A stretch of 64,000 bases of DNA from Sphingobacterium prati (GCF_013167215.1 NZ_JABJWY010000034.1:186001-250000), one strand, 5' to 3'. Shown: positions 25,608 to 34,767, numbered from the stretch's first letter. The notes: generated by a model from the sequence alone, not told the origin. Translations and numbers: made by a program.

Positions 25608-26960
25608 TTATTTTAACGGTTTCTCGCGATTCATTTCAGTTATATCAACTTCATTTATTTTGGAATCCCCCAAGAGATACTGACTAAAATAATCACCCAT
25701 CTTCCAGAAAAAGTACTCTGTCATATCCCCGAATCCATGCCGCTGTCCTGGCAAAAGCAGGAAGTCGAACCGTTTATTTGCTTTGATTAATGCATCAACC
25801 ATCCGGATCGAATTTGCTGGGTGCACATTGTTGTCAATATCCCCAGTAGCAATTAATAGCTGGCCTTTAAGGTTCTTGGCTAATTCAGTATTTTTGGTAA
25901 TCTGATATGAGAAAGTCGTGTCACCTTTCGCTGAGACTTTTTCTGTTACACCATGGTGACGTTCGCTCCACCAGCGGTTATAGATTTGATTTTCATGGTT
26001 CCCAGCTCCCGATACAGCAACTTTAAAGAAATCGGGATAAACAAGCATTGCTGCTGTAGACATAAATCCACCTCCAGAATGTCCTGTGATACCTACACGA
26101 CTAACGTCAATAAATTTATAACGGTCAGCAAGCTGCTCCGCTGTCACCTTTTTGTCCTCCAATCCATAATCACGCAGATTGCCATAGCCATAGGTATGGT
26201 ACCATTGTGAACGAGATGGATGGCCGCCTCGATTTCCTACAGTGACAACGATAAAGCCAAATTGGGCCAGTCGATCTATCCGATCCATGCTCCGTCCAAA
26301 AGATTTATTGACAGCTTCTGTCTGTGGACCTGGATAGACATATTCTATGATAGGATAGGTTCTTGTACTGTCAAAATCAAAAGGTTTGTACATGACACCA
26401 TAGAGATCTGTGGTGCCGTCACCAGCCTTTACTTTAAACGGTTCAGGGAATTTATAACCTGCAGCAAATAGTAGCGACAGATCTGCCTTTTCAAGTGTCA
26501 TGATCTTCTGTCCATTGCTATTCAATAATACAGATTCGGGTGTTGTATTTACTCTTGAAGAGTTGTTTACAAAATATTTGGAGGATTCGCTCATCTCAAT
26601 CTGATGATCAAAGTTTCCCGGATTTAGCAGTTTAATTCCATTGCCGTTGAGATTCACACTATAATGGTGAAGGTAATAGGGATCTTCATCTTTCTCACGG
26701 CCGGATGCTGTAAAAAACAAAGTCTGTGTTGTCGGATCTATCCCAGTAATTTCTTCACAGTGGAAACTTCCTTTAGTAATTTGGTTAATAAGTTTACCAT
26801 TGGTATCGTAGTGGTAGTAATGTCCCCATCCATCTCTTTCAGACCAATGAACCAATCGCTTTCCATTTTCGGTCAAGAGCGGTTTTTGGACATCAAGATA
26901 TACGTTTGATCGTTCCTGAATAATAGGATTGACCGTTCCATTTACATTCACCTTTAACAA
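25608..26960 (-). CDS. S9 family peptidase (DPP-IV-like), C-terminal part after a frameshift
   Basis: This frame holds the end of the beta-propeller and the alpha/beta-hydrolase catalytic domain of a dipeptidyl-peptidase IV type enzyme: catalytic serine in ITGHSGGGFMS, aspartate in ATGDIDNNVHPAN, histidine in GQRHGFGDM, and the YPIIEYVYPGPQ segment before them. It lacks any start of its own: the first available codon is a TTG at 26960. It continues the N-terminal part at 26893-28098 in another frame. If one A is removed from an A9 run (minus strand, 26977-26969), the two become one protein of about 830 residues. All catalytic residues are intact, so the split is recent, an assembly error, or bridged by slippage. 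Confidence 0.85.
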   Translation of the reverse strand: MLKVNVNGTVNPIIQERSNVYLDVQKPLLTENGKRLVHWSERDGWGHYYHYDTNGKLINQITKGSFHCEEITGIDPTTQTLFFTASGREKDEDPYYLHHYSVNLNGNGIKLLNPGNFDHQIEMSESSKYFVNNSSRVNTTPESVLLNSNGQKIMTLEKADLSLLFAAGYKFPEPFKVKAGDGTTDLYGVMYKPFDFDSTRTYPIIEYVYPGPQTEAVNKSFGRSMDRIDRLAQFGFIVVTVGNRGGHPSRSQWYHTYGYGNLRDYGLEDKKVTAEQLADRYKFIDVSRVGITGHSGGGFMSTAAMLVYPDFFKVAVSGAGNHENQIYNRWWSERHHGVTEKVSAKGDTTFSYQITKNTELAKNLKGQLLIATGDIDNNVHPANSIRMVDALIKANKRFDFLLLPGQRHGFGDMTEYFFWKMGDYFSQYLLGDSKINEVDITEMNREKPLK

Positions 26961-28098
26961 GTCTATTCTTTTTTTTTAAATCACGGCTGGAACGTGAGAT
27001 ATAGAACTCTTCGTTATTACCTAGCCAATAGTTAATAAAATAATCCTCCTTGTAAGAGTTTCTATCTGGAGTTTTTGTCCAGTTGGAGATTGTTTGATTT
27101 TTAAAAGCCGTAATATTTAGTCTACGTGGGGCCTTTGTTGCAGCTTCAAAGATATAGAATTCAGTTTCAGTTGAATCAATCTCACCTGGCATTTGGTATT
27201 TGTAAGTCTCCAGGGTAGGGCGAGAAGAACCTACGTTATTGATCACCCATAAAGGTCGCAACGATCTGTTATCTTTTCTTGTCAGTGTAAAATAGCGGCC
27301 GTCTGGAGACCAGCTTATCCATACACGTTTGCGTTTCGTTTCATTGTCTTTATCCTTTTCGTCACCTGTTGTCGTACTATATTCATCGCCGCCCCAAGCA
27401 TAGTATTGTACACCATCTTTTGTAATCTGGTGTTCAACAATCGTGCTATCTTTTTCATTCTTGACCGCTTTGAGATAGTTGGCTTTATCCATCCAATACA
27501 GATTAAAGTCTTTGGCGAAGTAGACGGTATTGGTGTCGGGAGAAAAACTTGCCCAAGCTAGTGGAGCTTTAACCTTGGTAGAATCACTGATTTCGGATAC
27601 CGTTTTTGAAACAAAATCATATTCCAAATAAAAGAGCTTTTTCTTTGTTGTATCGGATTTATTTTTTAGTTTTTCAATTTCATCTTTGGATTTTACGGTA
27701 TCTTTTGTACTCTGAATCTGAAATCTAACCTTTTTTTCATCTTTGGTGAATCTCAAACCCTGTAATTCCAGATGCTGCGCGTCAACAGGATTTTTAACAA
27801 TCTTGGTTATTTGAGCAGCTACACTCTCGCTGTCAAAAAGGGTCTCTTTCTTTTTAAGTGCTGGATTGACTATATACCAGTTTTTTCCCTGTGGACTTGC
27901 GTAATCATACCAGAAGCGGTCCGAAAAATTGATCCAGTTTGGTTTGATGGTTGTGGAGAAAATCATTTTTTTTAATTTCTCTGGGGAAAATTTGGCGGCC
28001 AACCGATAATTCGGTTTTATCGGGGGTTCTTGAATCTGCTGTCCGGAACCGAAATAGGGCAATAGACTGGCTGCAAAAATAAAATAGAACTTATGCAT
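26893..28098 (-). CDS. S9 family peptidase (DPP-IV-like), N-terminal part up to the frameshift
   Basis: From the ATG at 28098 the sequence begins with a signal peptide (MHKFYFIFAASLLPYFGSGQ) and continues as beta-propeller, including PLAWASFSPDTNTVYFA, WISWSPDGRYFTLTRKDN and EEFYISRSSRDLKK, where the homologous frame is lost at an A9 run. The last 28 or so residues after RDLKKK are out of frame and end at 26893. The product alone would be a secreted propeller without catalytic domain. An ATG at 28152 would add 18 residues before the signal peptide and is less likely. See the C-terminal part at 25608-26960. Confidence 0.85.
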   Translation of the reverse strand: MHKFYFIFAASLLPYFGSGQQIQEPPIKPNYRLAAKFSPEKLKKMIFSTTIKPNWINFSDRFWYDYASPQGKNWYIVNPALKKKETLFDSESVAAQITKIVKNPVDAQHLELQGLRFTKDEKKVRFQIQSTKDTVKSKDEIEKLKNKSDTTKKKLFYLEYDFVSKTVSEISDSTKVKAPLAWASFSPDTNTVYFAKDFNLYWMDKANYLKAVKNEKDSTIVEHQITKDGVQYYAWGGDEYSTTTGDEKDKDNETKRKRVWISWSPDGRYFTLTRKDNRSLRPLWVINNVGSSRPTLETYKYQMPGEIDSTETEFYIFEAATKAPRRLNITAFKNQTISNWTKTPDRNSYKEDYFINYWLGNNEEFYISRSSRDLKKKNRLVKGECKWNGQSYYSGTIKRIS

Positions 28099-28188
28099 CA
28101 AATAAATATAGAATAATTGTGTAATCTTAGTTTTGGCCACTAAAATATTCATTATTATATACTCGTACGAATGATTCGTGTAATAATC

Positions 28189-29619
28189 CTATGATGGATA
28201 GAAGTTTTCGCTAAAGTTTACCAAAAATAGTTCATGCGTGGCTCGGGTAACACCAGTGTATAGCCAGCGAAGAAATTCAAGATCCAACATTTCATCATTG
28301 ATATATCCCTGATCTACAAAAACAATAGGCCATTGCCCCCCTTGAGCTTTGTGACAGGTGATTGCAAAAGCAAATTTAATCTGTAATGCATTATAATAGG
28401 GATCTTTCTTAATCGCTTCCAGTCGATCCTTCTTATCCAGAATATCTGCGTAGTCCATTCCGATCTCTTCGTACAGGTTTTTCTGGCTTTCATACGAAAG
28501 GTTAGGCCCTTCGGTATAGAGGCTATCTAAAATAACGCGACAGGTAATGGGTTCTATCTCGTCAATATCCATAAATTCGAGTGTAACGTCAGCAAACCTA
28601 TAACCGTGCTGTTCATGAATATTACTTACCTTCCTGACTTTGGCCATATCGCCATTAGCAATAAAGCCATCGCCCATATTGTTTTCCTGTAGCCAGAAAT
28701 AATTGTTCTTCACCACCATAATATAATCTCCACCTGTTAACTCTTCATCCCTAAAAAGAATTCTGTTTCGGATGTTCTGATTATATAAATTTGTCGAACG
28801 ATTTGAACGGCATATGATCATGGTGTTCTCTACGCCATATTTATCATAGGCATAATTTATCCCTTCAATTAAGCGTTCACCCGTCATACGATAAACATCT
28901 TTAAATCCCTTTGTTATGAATTTAGGAAATGGAAAATCAATCTGTCCAGCTTCAGCTGATATGATCTCATTACGTATTTTAGTTGCATTATACAATATCC
29001 CAGAGTCTTGAGACTGTCGGACTACCGTAGTCAGTTCGTAAGGATAGACACACAGGTGAAACTCACGTTCAAGATAGCTGGGGCTCAATGCTGGACTATC
29101 CAATAAACCAACAGGCGGTAATTGGGCTGTATCACCAACAAAAAGCAGACTACAATTCTTGCCGGATTGCACATAACGAATTAGGTCATTTAAAAGACTT
29201 TTTGAAAACACATTTACAGCTTCATTGGAGATCATTGAAGCCTCATCAACAATAAACAGGGTATCTTCATGTAAATTTTCGGCAAGCGTAAAATCCAATT
29301 GAAAAGAAATAGCTGACTTCTTTCGATAGATTTTTTTGTGGATAGTTAGCGCTTTTCGTCCAGAATAATAACTCATCACTTTAGCAGCCCTACCAGTCGG
29401 AGCCAAGAGTACAGCGCGTTTTTTCAATGCTGGCAATACTTTGACCAATGCTGCAATCAATGTTGTTTTTCCGGTACCAGCATAACCTTTAAGGACAAAA
29501 CAAGACTGCCTATCAAAAGCAAATAGAAACTCTTCCAATAACTCGAATGCTTCCAACTGCTGTGCGGTTGGTTGCCATGGAAATTGTTGTATTAACAGAT
29601 TTTTGATGAACACACCCAA
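28189..29619 (-). CDS. RecD/Pif1-like superfamily 1 DNA helicase
   Basis: The 476-residue protein shows SF1B helicase motifs: Walker A LKGYAGTGKTTLIAAL (I), LLAPTGRAAKVM (Ia), FIVDEASMIS (II), LLFVGDTAQLPPVG (III), VVRQ (IV region) and the C-terminal FAITCHKAQGGQWPIV and LYTGVTRATHELFLV (V and VI). This is the compact RecD2-like form, lacking the long N-terminal domain of RecD2, and should move 5' to 3' on single-stranded DNA. The start is uncertain: TTG at 29619 or GTG at 29613; no ATG lies before the Walker motif. It is divergent from the DUF3822 gene. Confidence 0.88.
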   Translation of the reverse strand: MGVFIKNLLIQQFPWQPTAQQLEAFELLEEFLFAFDRQSCFVLKGYAGTGKTTLIAALVKVLPALKKRAVLLAPTGRAAKVMSYYSGRKALTIHKKIYRKKSAISFQLDFTLAENLHEDTLFIVDEASMISNEAVNVFSKSLLNDLIRYVQSGKNCSLLFVGDTAQLPPVGLLDSPALSPSYLEREFHLCVYPYELTTVVRQSQDSGILYNATKIRNEIISAEAGQIDFPFPKFITKGFKDVYRMTGERLIEGINYAYDKYGVENTMIICRSNRSTNLYNQNIRNRILFRDEELTGGDYIMVVKNNYFWLQENNMGDGFIANGDMAKVRKVSNIHEQHGYRFADVTLEFMDIDEIEPITCRVILDSLYTEGPNLSYESQKNLYEEIGMDYADILDKKDRLEAIKKDPYYNALQIKFAFAITCHKAQGGQWPIVFVDQGYINDEMLDLEFLRWLYTGVTRATHELFLVNFSENFYPS

Positions 29620-29633
29620 AGTTATTTAAAAGG

Positions 29634-29665
29634 TTTGTCTTATCCTCTAGAAAAAGCTATTTTTG
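29634..29665 (+). promoter_or_regulatory. Promoter of the DUF3822-rsmD-coaD operon
   Basis: TTTG (29634-29637), a 20-bp spacer and TATTTTTG (29658-29665) match the Bacteroidota consensus. The ATG at 29699 follows 33 bp later. Confidence 0.65.
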
Positions 29666-29698
29666 CTTTAACAAGTTTTTATTTTTACAATTCAGCGA

Positions 29699-30493
29699 AT
29701 GAATTATATTTCAAAACAATTTAACATTCATTACCTACCTGAGTATAATCTTTTGGTAAAAGCAGGCTTCCAAAAAGATGTGTTGGCGGTAGTCGATAAG
29801 AAGTCAGTAGCACCGATATTGATCGAATATCCATCAGAGGAGCCAATTTTAGATGCAACAAGAATAATGAGTCTACCTTTCCGATTCGTTCGGATTGTTA
29901 TCCCACACCAGAGTTTTACCTTTATACCCAAGGAGGTTTTCCAAAAGGACAATATATCACAATATCTGCAATTTTTGGATATGCCGGACGCTGATAATAC
30001 ATTTATTTATTATTTAGATAATCTCAACTTAGTAGCTTTATATCAGTTTGATAAACTCCTTTTAAATCGTTGGCGCAGACTATTCCCTGATGCTGTTATC
30101 CTTCCTGAATTTGCCGTTGTACTGGATCGTGCGCAGGAGCATATATCCATTAGAGGGAGTGCGTTGGGATTGCACTTTGTTGCTGATAACATTATTGATT
30201 TTTATTTATTTAACAATGGCGTCTTTCAACTTTATAATAGTTTTGAAATTCACAACCTAGATGATATTAGCTATTACGTATTGCATATATTAACACAGTT
30301 CAGTCTGGGTGATTCCACTGATAAGATTCTCCTTTCCGGCGAAATTCCCAACGATTATTATAAGCGCATTGCTTCCTATGCAAGCGACGTTGAAGTATTG
30401 GAATTGAAAACAAAAGTGGTCTTGGCGGATCAGATGACAAACAACAACTTAACACCGTACAATGTATTATTTGATTCAATATTATGCGAATAA
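29699..30493 (+). CDS. DUF3822 family protein
   Basis: The 264-residue protein resembles the Bacteroidota family DUF3822 found just before rsmD and coaD. It looks like a two-lobed actin/PilM-like fold: early ILIEYPSEEPIL, MSLPFRFVRIVIPHQSFTFIP, and a second half with VVLDRAQEHISIRGSALGLHF and LSLGDSTDKILLSGEIP. No ATPase motif can be confirmed. The gene overlaps the rsmD start by 10 bp, so its translation is coupled to that of the methyltransferase. Function is unknown. Confidence 0.85.
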   Translation: MNYISKQFNIHYLPEYNLLVKAGFQKDVLAVVDKKSVAPILIEYPSEEPILDATRIMSLPFRFVRIVIPHQSFTFIPKEVFQKDNISQYLQFLDMPDADNTFIYYLDNLNLVALYQFDKLLLNRWRRLFPDAVILPEFAVVLDRAQEHISIRGSALGLHFVADNIIDFYLFNNGVFQLYNSFEIHNLDDISYYVLHILTQFSLGDSTDKILLSGEIPNDYYKRIASYASDVEVLELKTKVVLADQMTNNNLTPYNVLFDSILCE

Positions 30494-31023
30494 TAGGAGG
30501 TAGACTCGGTGGTCTAAGGCTGAATCCACCAAACAACTTACCAGTCAGGCCAACCACAGATATTGCTAAGGAAGCATTGTTTAATATTTTGCAGAATCGC
30601 ATGGAATTTGATAACCTAAATTGCCTTGATCTTTTTGCGGGAACTGGGAATATTAGTTTTGAACTTGCCTCGCGGGAAGTAAAGCAAGTTGATTCTATTG
30701 ATTTACATTTTAAATGCGTACAGTATATTAACGAAACCGCAAAAAAAATGAATCTGGAGCAGATCGAAGCAAAGAAAGCAGATGTTTTTAAATTTATTAA
30801 CAATTGTAAAAATACCTATGATTTAATCTTCGCAGATCCACCCTACGATATTCCAAAACTGCCTCAATTACCAAAATTGATTTTCGAAAACAATCTACTA
30901 ACGGACAATGGGCTTCTTATTGTCGAACATCCATCTTCAAGGCAGATGGAGGAGCATCCGAATTTTATAGAAACTAGAAAATACGGTTATTCATCTTTTT
31001 CATTTTACACAAATCCCTCATAG
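30484..31023 (+). CDS. rsmD: 16S rRNA (guanine966-N2)-methyltransferase RsmD
   Basis: The 179-residue protein starts MRIIGGRLGGLRLNPP and carries RPTTDIAKEALFNIL, the SAM-binding DLFAGTGNISFELASR, and the N-methylation motif FADPPYD. RsmD methylates G966 of 16S rRNA. It lies in the operon DUF3822-rsmD-coaD, overlapping the first gene and one base from the third. Confidence 0.95.
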   Translation: MRIIGGRLGGLRLNPPNNLPVRPTTDIAKEALFNILQNRMEFDNLNCLDLFAGTGNISFELASREVKQVDSIDLHFKCVQYINETAKKMNLEQIEAKKADVFKFINNCKNTYDLIFADPPYDIPKLPQLPKLIFENNLLTDNGLLIVEHPSSRQMEEHPNFIETRKYGYSSFSFYTNPS

Positions 31024-31024
31024 T

Positions 31025-31510
31025 ATGAAAATTGCTGTTTTCCCTGGCTCATTTGACCCTTTTACTTCAGCTCATCAAGATCTGGTCGAAAGAGCCCTGC
31101 CGCTATTTGATAAAATCATTATTGCTGTAGGTTATAATGCGAACAAGAAAGGCATGTTAGACCATGAGGAGCGTGTCAATTGCATACAGCATCTTTTTCA
31201 GAACGTCCAAGCGATAGAAGTGGTAAAGTATAGTGGTTTGACCGTAGATTTCTGCCAGAAAGTCGGTGCGAAATTTATATTACGCGGTTTACGGAATACA
31301 GGAGATTTCGAGTTTGAAAATGCAATTGCTCAAAACAACCTGTTACTAAACCCTGCGGTCGAAAGCTATTTTTTGATGAGTAGATCCGGGAAGGCGTACA
31401 TATCGTCAACTATAGTACGGGATGTCTGGTTTAACGGGGGGGATGTTAGCGCAATGGTACCAACAGAGGTCCTTAACTTATTGAACGAGAAGAGACCGAC
31501 AAACCCCTGA
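31025..31510 (+). CDS. coaD: Phosphopantetheine adenylyltransferase
   Basis: The 161-residue protein matches CoaD: FPGSFDPFTSAHQDLV for the nucleotidyl-transferase motif (usually TxGH; here SAH), AVGYNANKKGM, LRGLRNTGDFEFENAIAQNN and ISSTIVRDVWFNGGDV. It transfers AMP to 4'-phosphopantetheine in coenzyme A synthesis. The G-to-A change before the catalytic His is mild. Third gene of its operon. Confidence 0.94.
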   Translation: MKIAVFPGSFDPFTSAHQDLVERALPLFDKIIIAVGYNANKKGMLDHEERVNCIQHLFQNVQAIEVVKYSGLTVDFCQKVGAKFILRGLRNTGDFEFENAIAQNNLLLNPAVESYFLMSRSGKAYISSTIVRDVWFNGGDVSAMVPTEVLNLLNEKRPTNP

Positions 31511-31743
31511 TTGTTATTTATATCGATAAAAAATAGAAATATCCTAGCAAAATAATATTTTGTTAGTATATTTTTCAAATTGAAATACAGACACTTATAG
31601 TTCAAAATGTAAAGAATTAATTTACCACCAATCCCAATATCGAACCGTTTACGGCCGAACTTGCCAAATAATATTCCGAATAGCGTCAAATTTTATTTTA
31701 AAAGACTCTATACCAACAAATTAAAACAAAGCACACATCAGTT

Positions 31744-32700
31744 TCATTCCCATGCGCTGGCTATATTTAACAGGGATATTTCTTCAGTGGACAAATTTAT
31801 TTTGGTTGCTTTAGTTAGTTCCTCAAGTTGTTGCAGGGACGTAGCACTGACAATAGGTGCGGTGACTGATGGTCGATGAAGAATCCAGGCGAGTGCAATT
31901 GTTGACATAGCGACCTGTTGATTGTGGGCTACTTGGGCTAAGGTATCCAGAATACGAAGTCCACGGTTATCAAACCGACCTTTTAAGGCATCCGATCGCT
32001 TCACGTCTTTAATATCCTCCATCGACCTATATTTTCCCGAAAGAAATCCGCTTGCAAGGGAATAGTAGGTGATTACACCCAAGTGATTTTCAACCGCGAG
32101 TCGTTCATAATCTTTCTCATATTTTGAACGGTCGTATAAATTATATTCGGGCTGGATGGCAATATAAGCAGGGAGACCATGCTTCTCCGCGACAGCCAAT
32201 GATTCCTTTAGACGCTCAGGGCTTAAATTAGACGCTCCAATCCATTTTACCTTACCAGCATGTACCAGTTGCTGGTAAGCCTCCAACGTTTCATCTATAG
32301 CCGTTGAAAGGTCGTCGTGATGCGACTGATAAAGATCTATTGTGTCCACTTGCAACCGCATGAGCGATTCGTCAACAGACTTGATAATATGTTCTTTTTT
32401 CAAATTAGGTTTGTCATTAGCAGCATGGCGTCCACCCACCTTCGTCGCAATCTGAATTTTATCCCGCACATCCCGTTTACTGATCCATTTGCCGATAATG
32501 GATTCGGACTCTGATCCAGTGTGGCCCGGAACCCAATGGGAGTAATTGTTGGATGTATCTATAAAACTAAAGCCCATATCAATAAATGCATCCAAAAGAG
32601 CAAACGACTGTTGCTCATCTACAGTCCAGCCAAATACATTTCCACCGAAAACGATCGGTTTAAATTCAATTTCACTATTTCCTAACTTTACCTTTTCCAT
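31744..32700 (-). CDS. Aldo/keto reductase
   Basis: The 318-residue protein is a TIM-barrel aldo/keto reductase: IDTSNNYSHW (catalytic D and Y), IQIATKVGG (K), LYQSHHDDLSTAID (H), WIGASNLSPERLKE, and the NADPH-site segment VSATSLQQLEEL near the end. The GNVFGWTVDEQ start is like the YdjE/general stress group. Substrate is unknown; it reduces aldehydes or keto sugars with NADPH. Monocistronic on the minus strand, 230 bp from the coaD stop. Confidence 0.93.
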   Translation of the reverse strand: MEKVKLGNSEIEFKPIVFGGNVFGWTVDEQQSFALLDAFIDMGFSFIDTSNNYSHWVPGHTGSESESIIGKWISKRDVRDKIQIATKVGGRHAANDKPNLKKEHIIKSVDESLMRLQVDTIDLYQSHHDDLSTAIDETLEAYQQLVHAGKVKWIGASNLSPERLKESLAVAEKHGLPAYIAIQPEYNLYDRSKYEKDYERLAVENHLGVITYYSLASGFLSGKYRSMEDIKDVKRSDALKGRFDNRGLRILDTLAQVAHNQQVAMSTIALAWILHRPSVTAPIVSATSLQQLEELTKATKINLSTEEISLLNIASAWE

Positions 32701-32832
32701 GATTTGCCTAATATTTCCAGCTTAAAATTAAGAAAAAAATGCCAGTTAAGCCTTTAGAGGTGTATTACAAATAGTTTTATAAAAAATTTCTAATTCATTT
32801 TCAGGCAGTTTAGGAAAAGAAGCAGAAGATCG

Positions 32833-32863
32833 TTTGGAAAAATAAAAACTTTCCTTACTTTTG
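32833..32863 (+). promoter_or_regulatory. Promoter of tRNA-Leu
   Basis: TTTG (32833-32836), a 19-bp spacer and TACTTTTG (32856-32863) match the Bacteroidota consensus exactly, 20 bp before the tRNA. Confidence 0.75.
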
Positions 32864-32882
32864 CATCATCTCAAACGGATAT

Positions 32883-32962
32883 GCCCGGATGGCGGAATTG
32901 GTAGACGCGCTGGTCTCAAACACCAGTGGGAAACCGTGCCGGTTCGACTCCGGCTCCGGGTA
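32883..32962 (+). tRNA. tRNA-Leu (CAA)
   Basis: The acceptor stem GCCCGGA pairs with TCCGGGT (one G-U), the D arm carries AATTGGTAGA, the anticodon stem is CTGGT/ACCAG with loop CTCAAAC giving anticodon CAA, a variable arm of type II follows, and the T arm contains GCCGGTTCGACTCCGGC. The discriminator is A and CCA is not encoded. Confidence 0.95.
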
Positions 32963-33012
32963 CAAACAAAAAAGGCTTTTCAAATTGAAAAGCCTTTTTT
33001 GTTTGTACCCGG
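32956..33012 (+). repeat. Perfect 28-bp inverted repeat beginning inside the tRNA-Leu 3' end; includes its terminator
   Basis: The left arm 32956-32983 (from CCGGG of the acceptor stem through AAAAAAGGCTTTTCAA) is the exact reverse complement of 32985-33012, with one base at the centre. The inner part AAAAAAGGCTTTTC with GAAAAGCCTTTTTT is a normal intrinsic terminator. The outer arm re-creates the last bases of the tRNA in inverted orientation. Confidence 0.85.
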
Positions 33013-33103
33013 GCAAGAGCATGGGATCTACCCAAAGTTTGGGGATCAGTTTCAAAACCTGTGGACTAAGCGAAGCAACAGCAAATAAGTAAAGAATAGG
33101 CAA

Positions 33104-33137
33104 TAAAAAAACACCATAAGAGAAACCTTATGGTGTT
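33104..33137 (-). terminator. Terminator of the cytochrome c gene and its operon
   Basis: AACACCATAAG (33110-33120) pairs with CTTATGGTGTT (33127-33137); on the minus strand the hairpin is followed by a run of seven T. It lies 20 bp beyond the stop at 33157. Confidence 0.9.
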
Positions 33138-33156
33138 ACATGAATATATAGTTTGA

Positions 33157-33576
33157 TTAGTTTTTCGCTATTACCATTTCTGGCTCTTCTTTGCCGCCAT
33201 GACAAGTTTTACAGGAAATTGCTTTGGCCGGTGAGCTATCCCAACTACGATTAAAATATTTTTTATTAATCTTTTGTGTCATCTTGATCATTGCCCGGCC
33301 AATTTCCTTTTTTTTGTTTTCATCACTCGCAAAATCCAACTTTTTAGGATCCTCTTTTGATGGCGCATGACAAAATCCACACTTTACACCCAACGCGACA
33401 TTAAACTCTTTCATTGTCTCGATCAGTTCGTCATGTGAGATATTTTTCGGTAAAACTTTTAAATTTGTAGGTTTGGGTTCTTCCTGAGGTTTTTCCTGCT
33501 GGAAGTTAAATCCACTCAAGGCGATGACTACGGCAAATACAGAAGCAATTGCTCCAATTTTTTTGATGTGTTTCAT
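33157..33576 (-). CDS. Secreted dihaem c-type cytochrome
   Basis: The 139-residue protein has an N-terminal signal segment (about 1-21) and two haem-binding motifs, CGFCH (C66-H70) and CKTCH (C122-H126). The spacing and text NISHDELIETMKEFNVALGV match the reaction-centre cytochrome-like domain seen in many Bacteroidota. It probably works in the periplasm as an electron carrier. It is the last gene before the terminator, 90 bp downstream of a lipoprotein gene. Confidence 0.9.
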   Translation of the reverse strand: MKHIKKIGAIASVFAVVIALSGFNFQQEKPQEEPKPTNLKVLPKNISHDELIETMKEFNVALGVKCGFCHAPSKEDPKKLDFASDENKKKEIGRAMIKMTQKINKKYFNRSWDSSPAKAISCKTCHGGKEEPEMVIAKN

Positions 33577-33666
33577 TTCTCTTTTCCTTATACTTGACTA
33601 AATATAGCGATAAGGAAATACTTTTACAACGAAAAATGAAGTTATTATGACAATTTAGATTGATTA

Positions 33667-34059
33667 TTATTTACGAATAGCATCAATTACATGCCAAGTT
33701 TGGCCGTCCAATTGGTAATTAATAGTCAAAAGCTTACCCCTAATTTTCACATCTTTCAGTTTTATGGTATCGTTTGAAATCCAGGTTGTATCGTTGAACT
33801 TTTCGAAACGAACCCCTGTAATATTTGGCACTCCGGTAAAGAACTCAATTTTAAACGATTGGCTACCTCCGTCAGGTAGAATGCGGATCAATCTATTGGA
33901 TCGATCAACAGACAAGGAGTTGTCCTGAAATTGAACCCTGCCAATAAAACTTCCAGAAATTCCGGCAGATCCATCAGCATCAGTCGTTTCATTCTTTTTA
34001 CATGATACAACTGTAATAAGGCATAAAAAAAACGCTATTAAGGGCTTAAACAACTTCAT
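33667..34059 (-). CDS. Hypothetical lipoprotein
   Basis: The 130-residue protein has a lipoprotein signal LITVVSC (C20), a polar spacer and a beta-rich domain, with QFQDNSLSVDRS-type strands (SFIGRVQFQDNSLSVDRSN, RIRGKLLTINYQLDG region). It should be anchored to the outer or inner membrane and face the periplasm. No family is recognised. The same-strand neighbours are 40-90 bp away. Confidence 0.7.
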   Translation of the reverse strand: MKLFKPLIAFFLCLITVVSCKKNETTDADGSAGISGSFIGRVQFQDNSLSVDRSNRLIRILPDGGSQSFKIEFFTGVPNITGVRFEKFNDTTWISNDTIKLKDVKIRGKLLTINYQLDGQTWHVIDAIRK

Positions 34060-34101
34060 GTGATTAAATTTTGACTAAAATACGGTTTTTAGATTAAAAT
34101 C

Positions 34102-34758
34102 TCAATTGATAAGACCGGAAATGATATTGATAGTCAATGCTACCACAAATGTATTCAACGCAAAGGACAGCAGACCATGGAGCAACGCAATCCTTCTGAT
34201 TTTTTTTGATGAGATGCCAACATCAGATACCTGAAATGTACAACCCATGACAAATGAAAAATAGGCAAAGTCCATATAATCCGGTTTATCATCGCCAGGA
34301 AATTCCATGCCACTTCCATTAGAATCATTTTCATAATATAAACGCGCATAATGGAATGTATATATAGTATGAACCAAGCACCATGAAGCCAGCATAGCAA
34401 GCATACAAATAATAATAATAAATAAATTATCAAGCTGTTTATCCTTAGTTGATATAATGATCATCAATACCGAAATAAAGCAACTAATCGTAACTGATAT
34501 TATAAATAAGGATACAAAAAGCCGACTACCATCTTCCTGTTGTGCTTTCTTAGCGATTGTGAATACCGGCATGGTATAAAACGTATACCAGGAGACCAAT
34601 ATATAAGAAATACAAAAGCCAAACCAACACAAAAGCAAACTTAACAATGTCAAGGATTTAATCGGAGAGAAGAGATATACAAGGGTAAAAATGCAAATTG
34701 CAATCAAAGCCCGATGAATGGACTTCATTTGATGCAGCACTAAATTTATTTTTTCCAT
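34102..34758 (-). CDS. DUF1345 family membrane protein
   Basis: The 218-residue protein has about five hydrophobic segments: LIAICIFTLVYLF, LLCWFGFCISYILVSWY, FIISVTISCFISVLMII, FIIIICMLAMLASWCLV and the C-terminal LLHGLLSFALNTFVVAL. The motif YMDFAYFSFVMGCTFQVSDV is diagnostic of DUF1345. The family's function is unknown. It starts 9 bp after the lipoprotein gene stop at 34768. Confidence 0.88.
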   Translation of the reverse strand: MEKINLVLHQMKSIHRALIAICIFTLVYLFSPIKSLTLLSLLLCWFGFCISYILVSWYTFYTMPVFTIAKKAQQEDGSRLFVSLFIISVTISCFISVLMIIISTKDKQLDNLFIIIICMLAMLASWCLVHTIYTFHYARLYYENDSNGSGMEFPGDDKPDYMDFAYFSFVMGCTFQVSDVGISSKKIRRIALLHGLLSFALNTFVVALTINIISGLIN

Positions 34759-34767
34759 GATCTCAAA

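Noticed and set aside
27772..27975. Small plus-strand frames inside the S9 peptidase gene
   Set aside because: They are shadows of the propeller coding sequence on the other strand.
32861..33103. Open frames running through tRNA-Leu and its terminator on both strands
   Set aside because: They translate the tRNA and the inverted repeat and carry no protein features.
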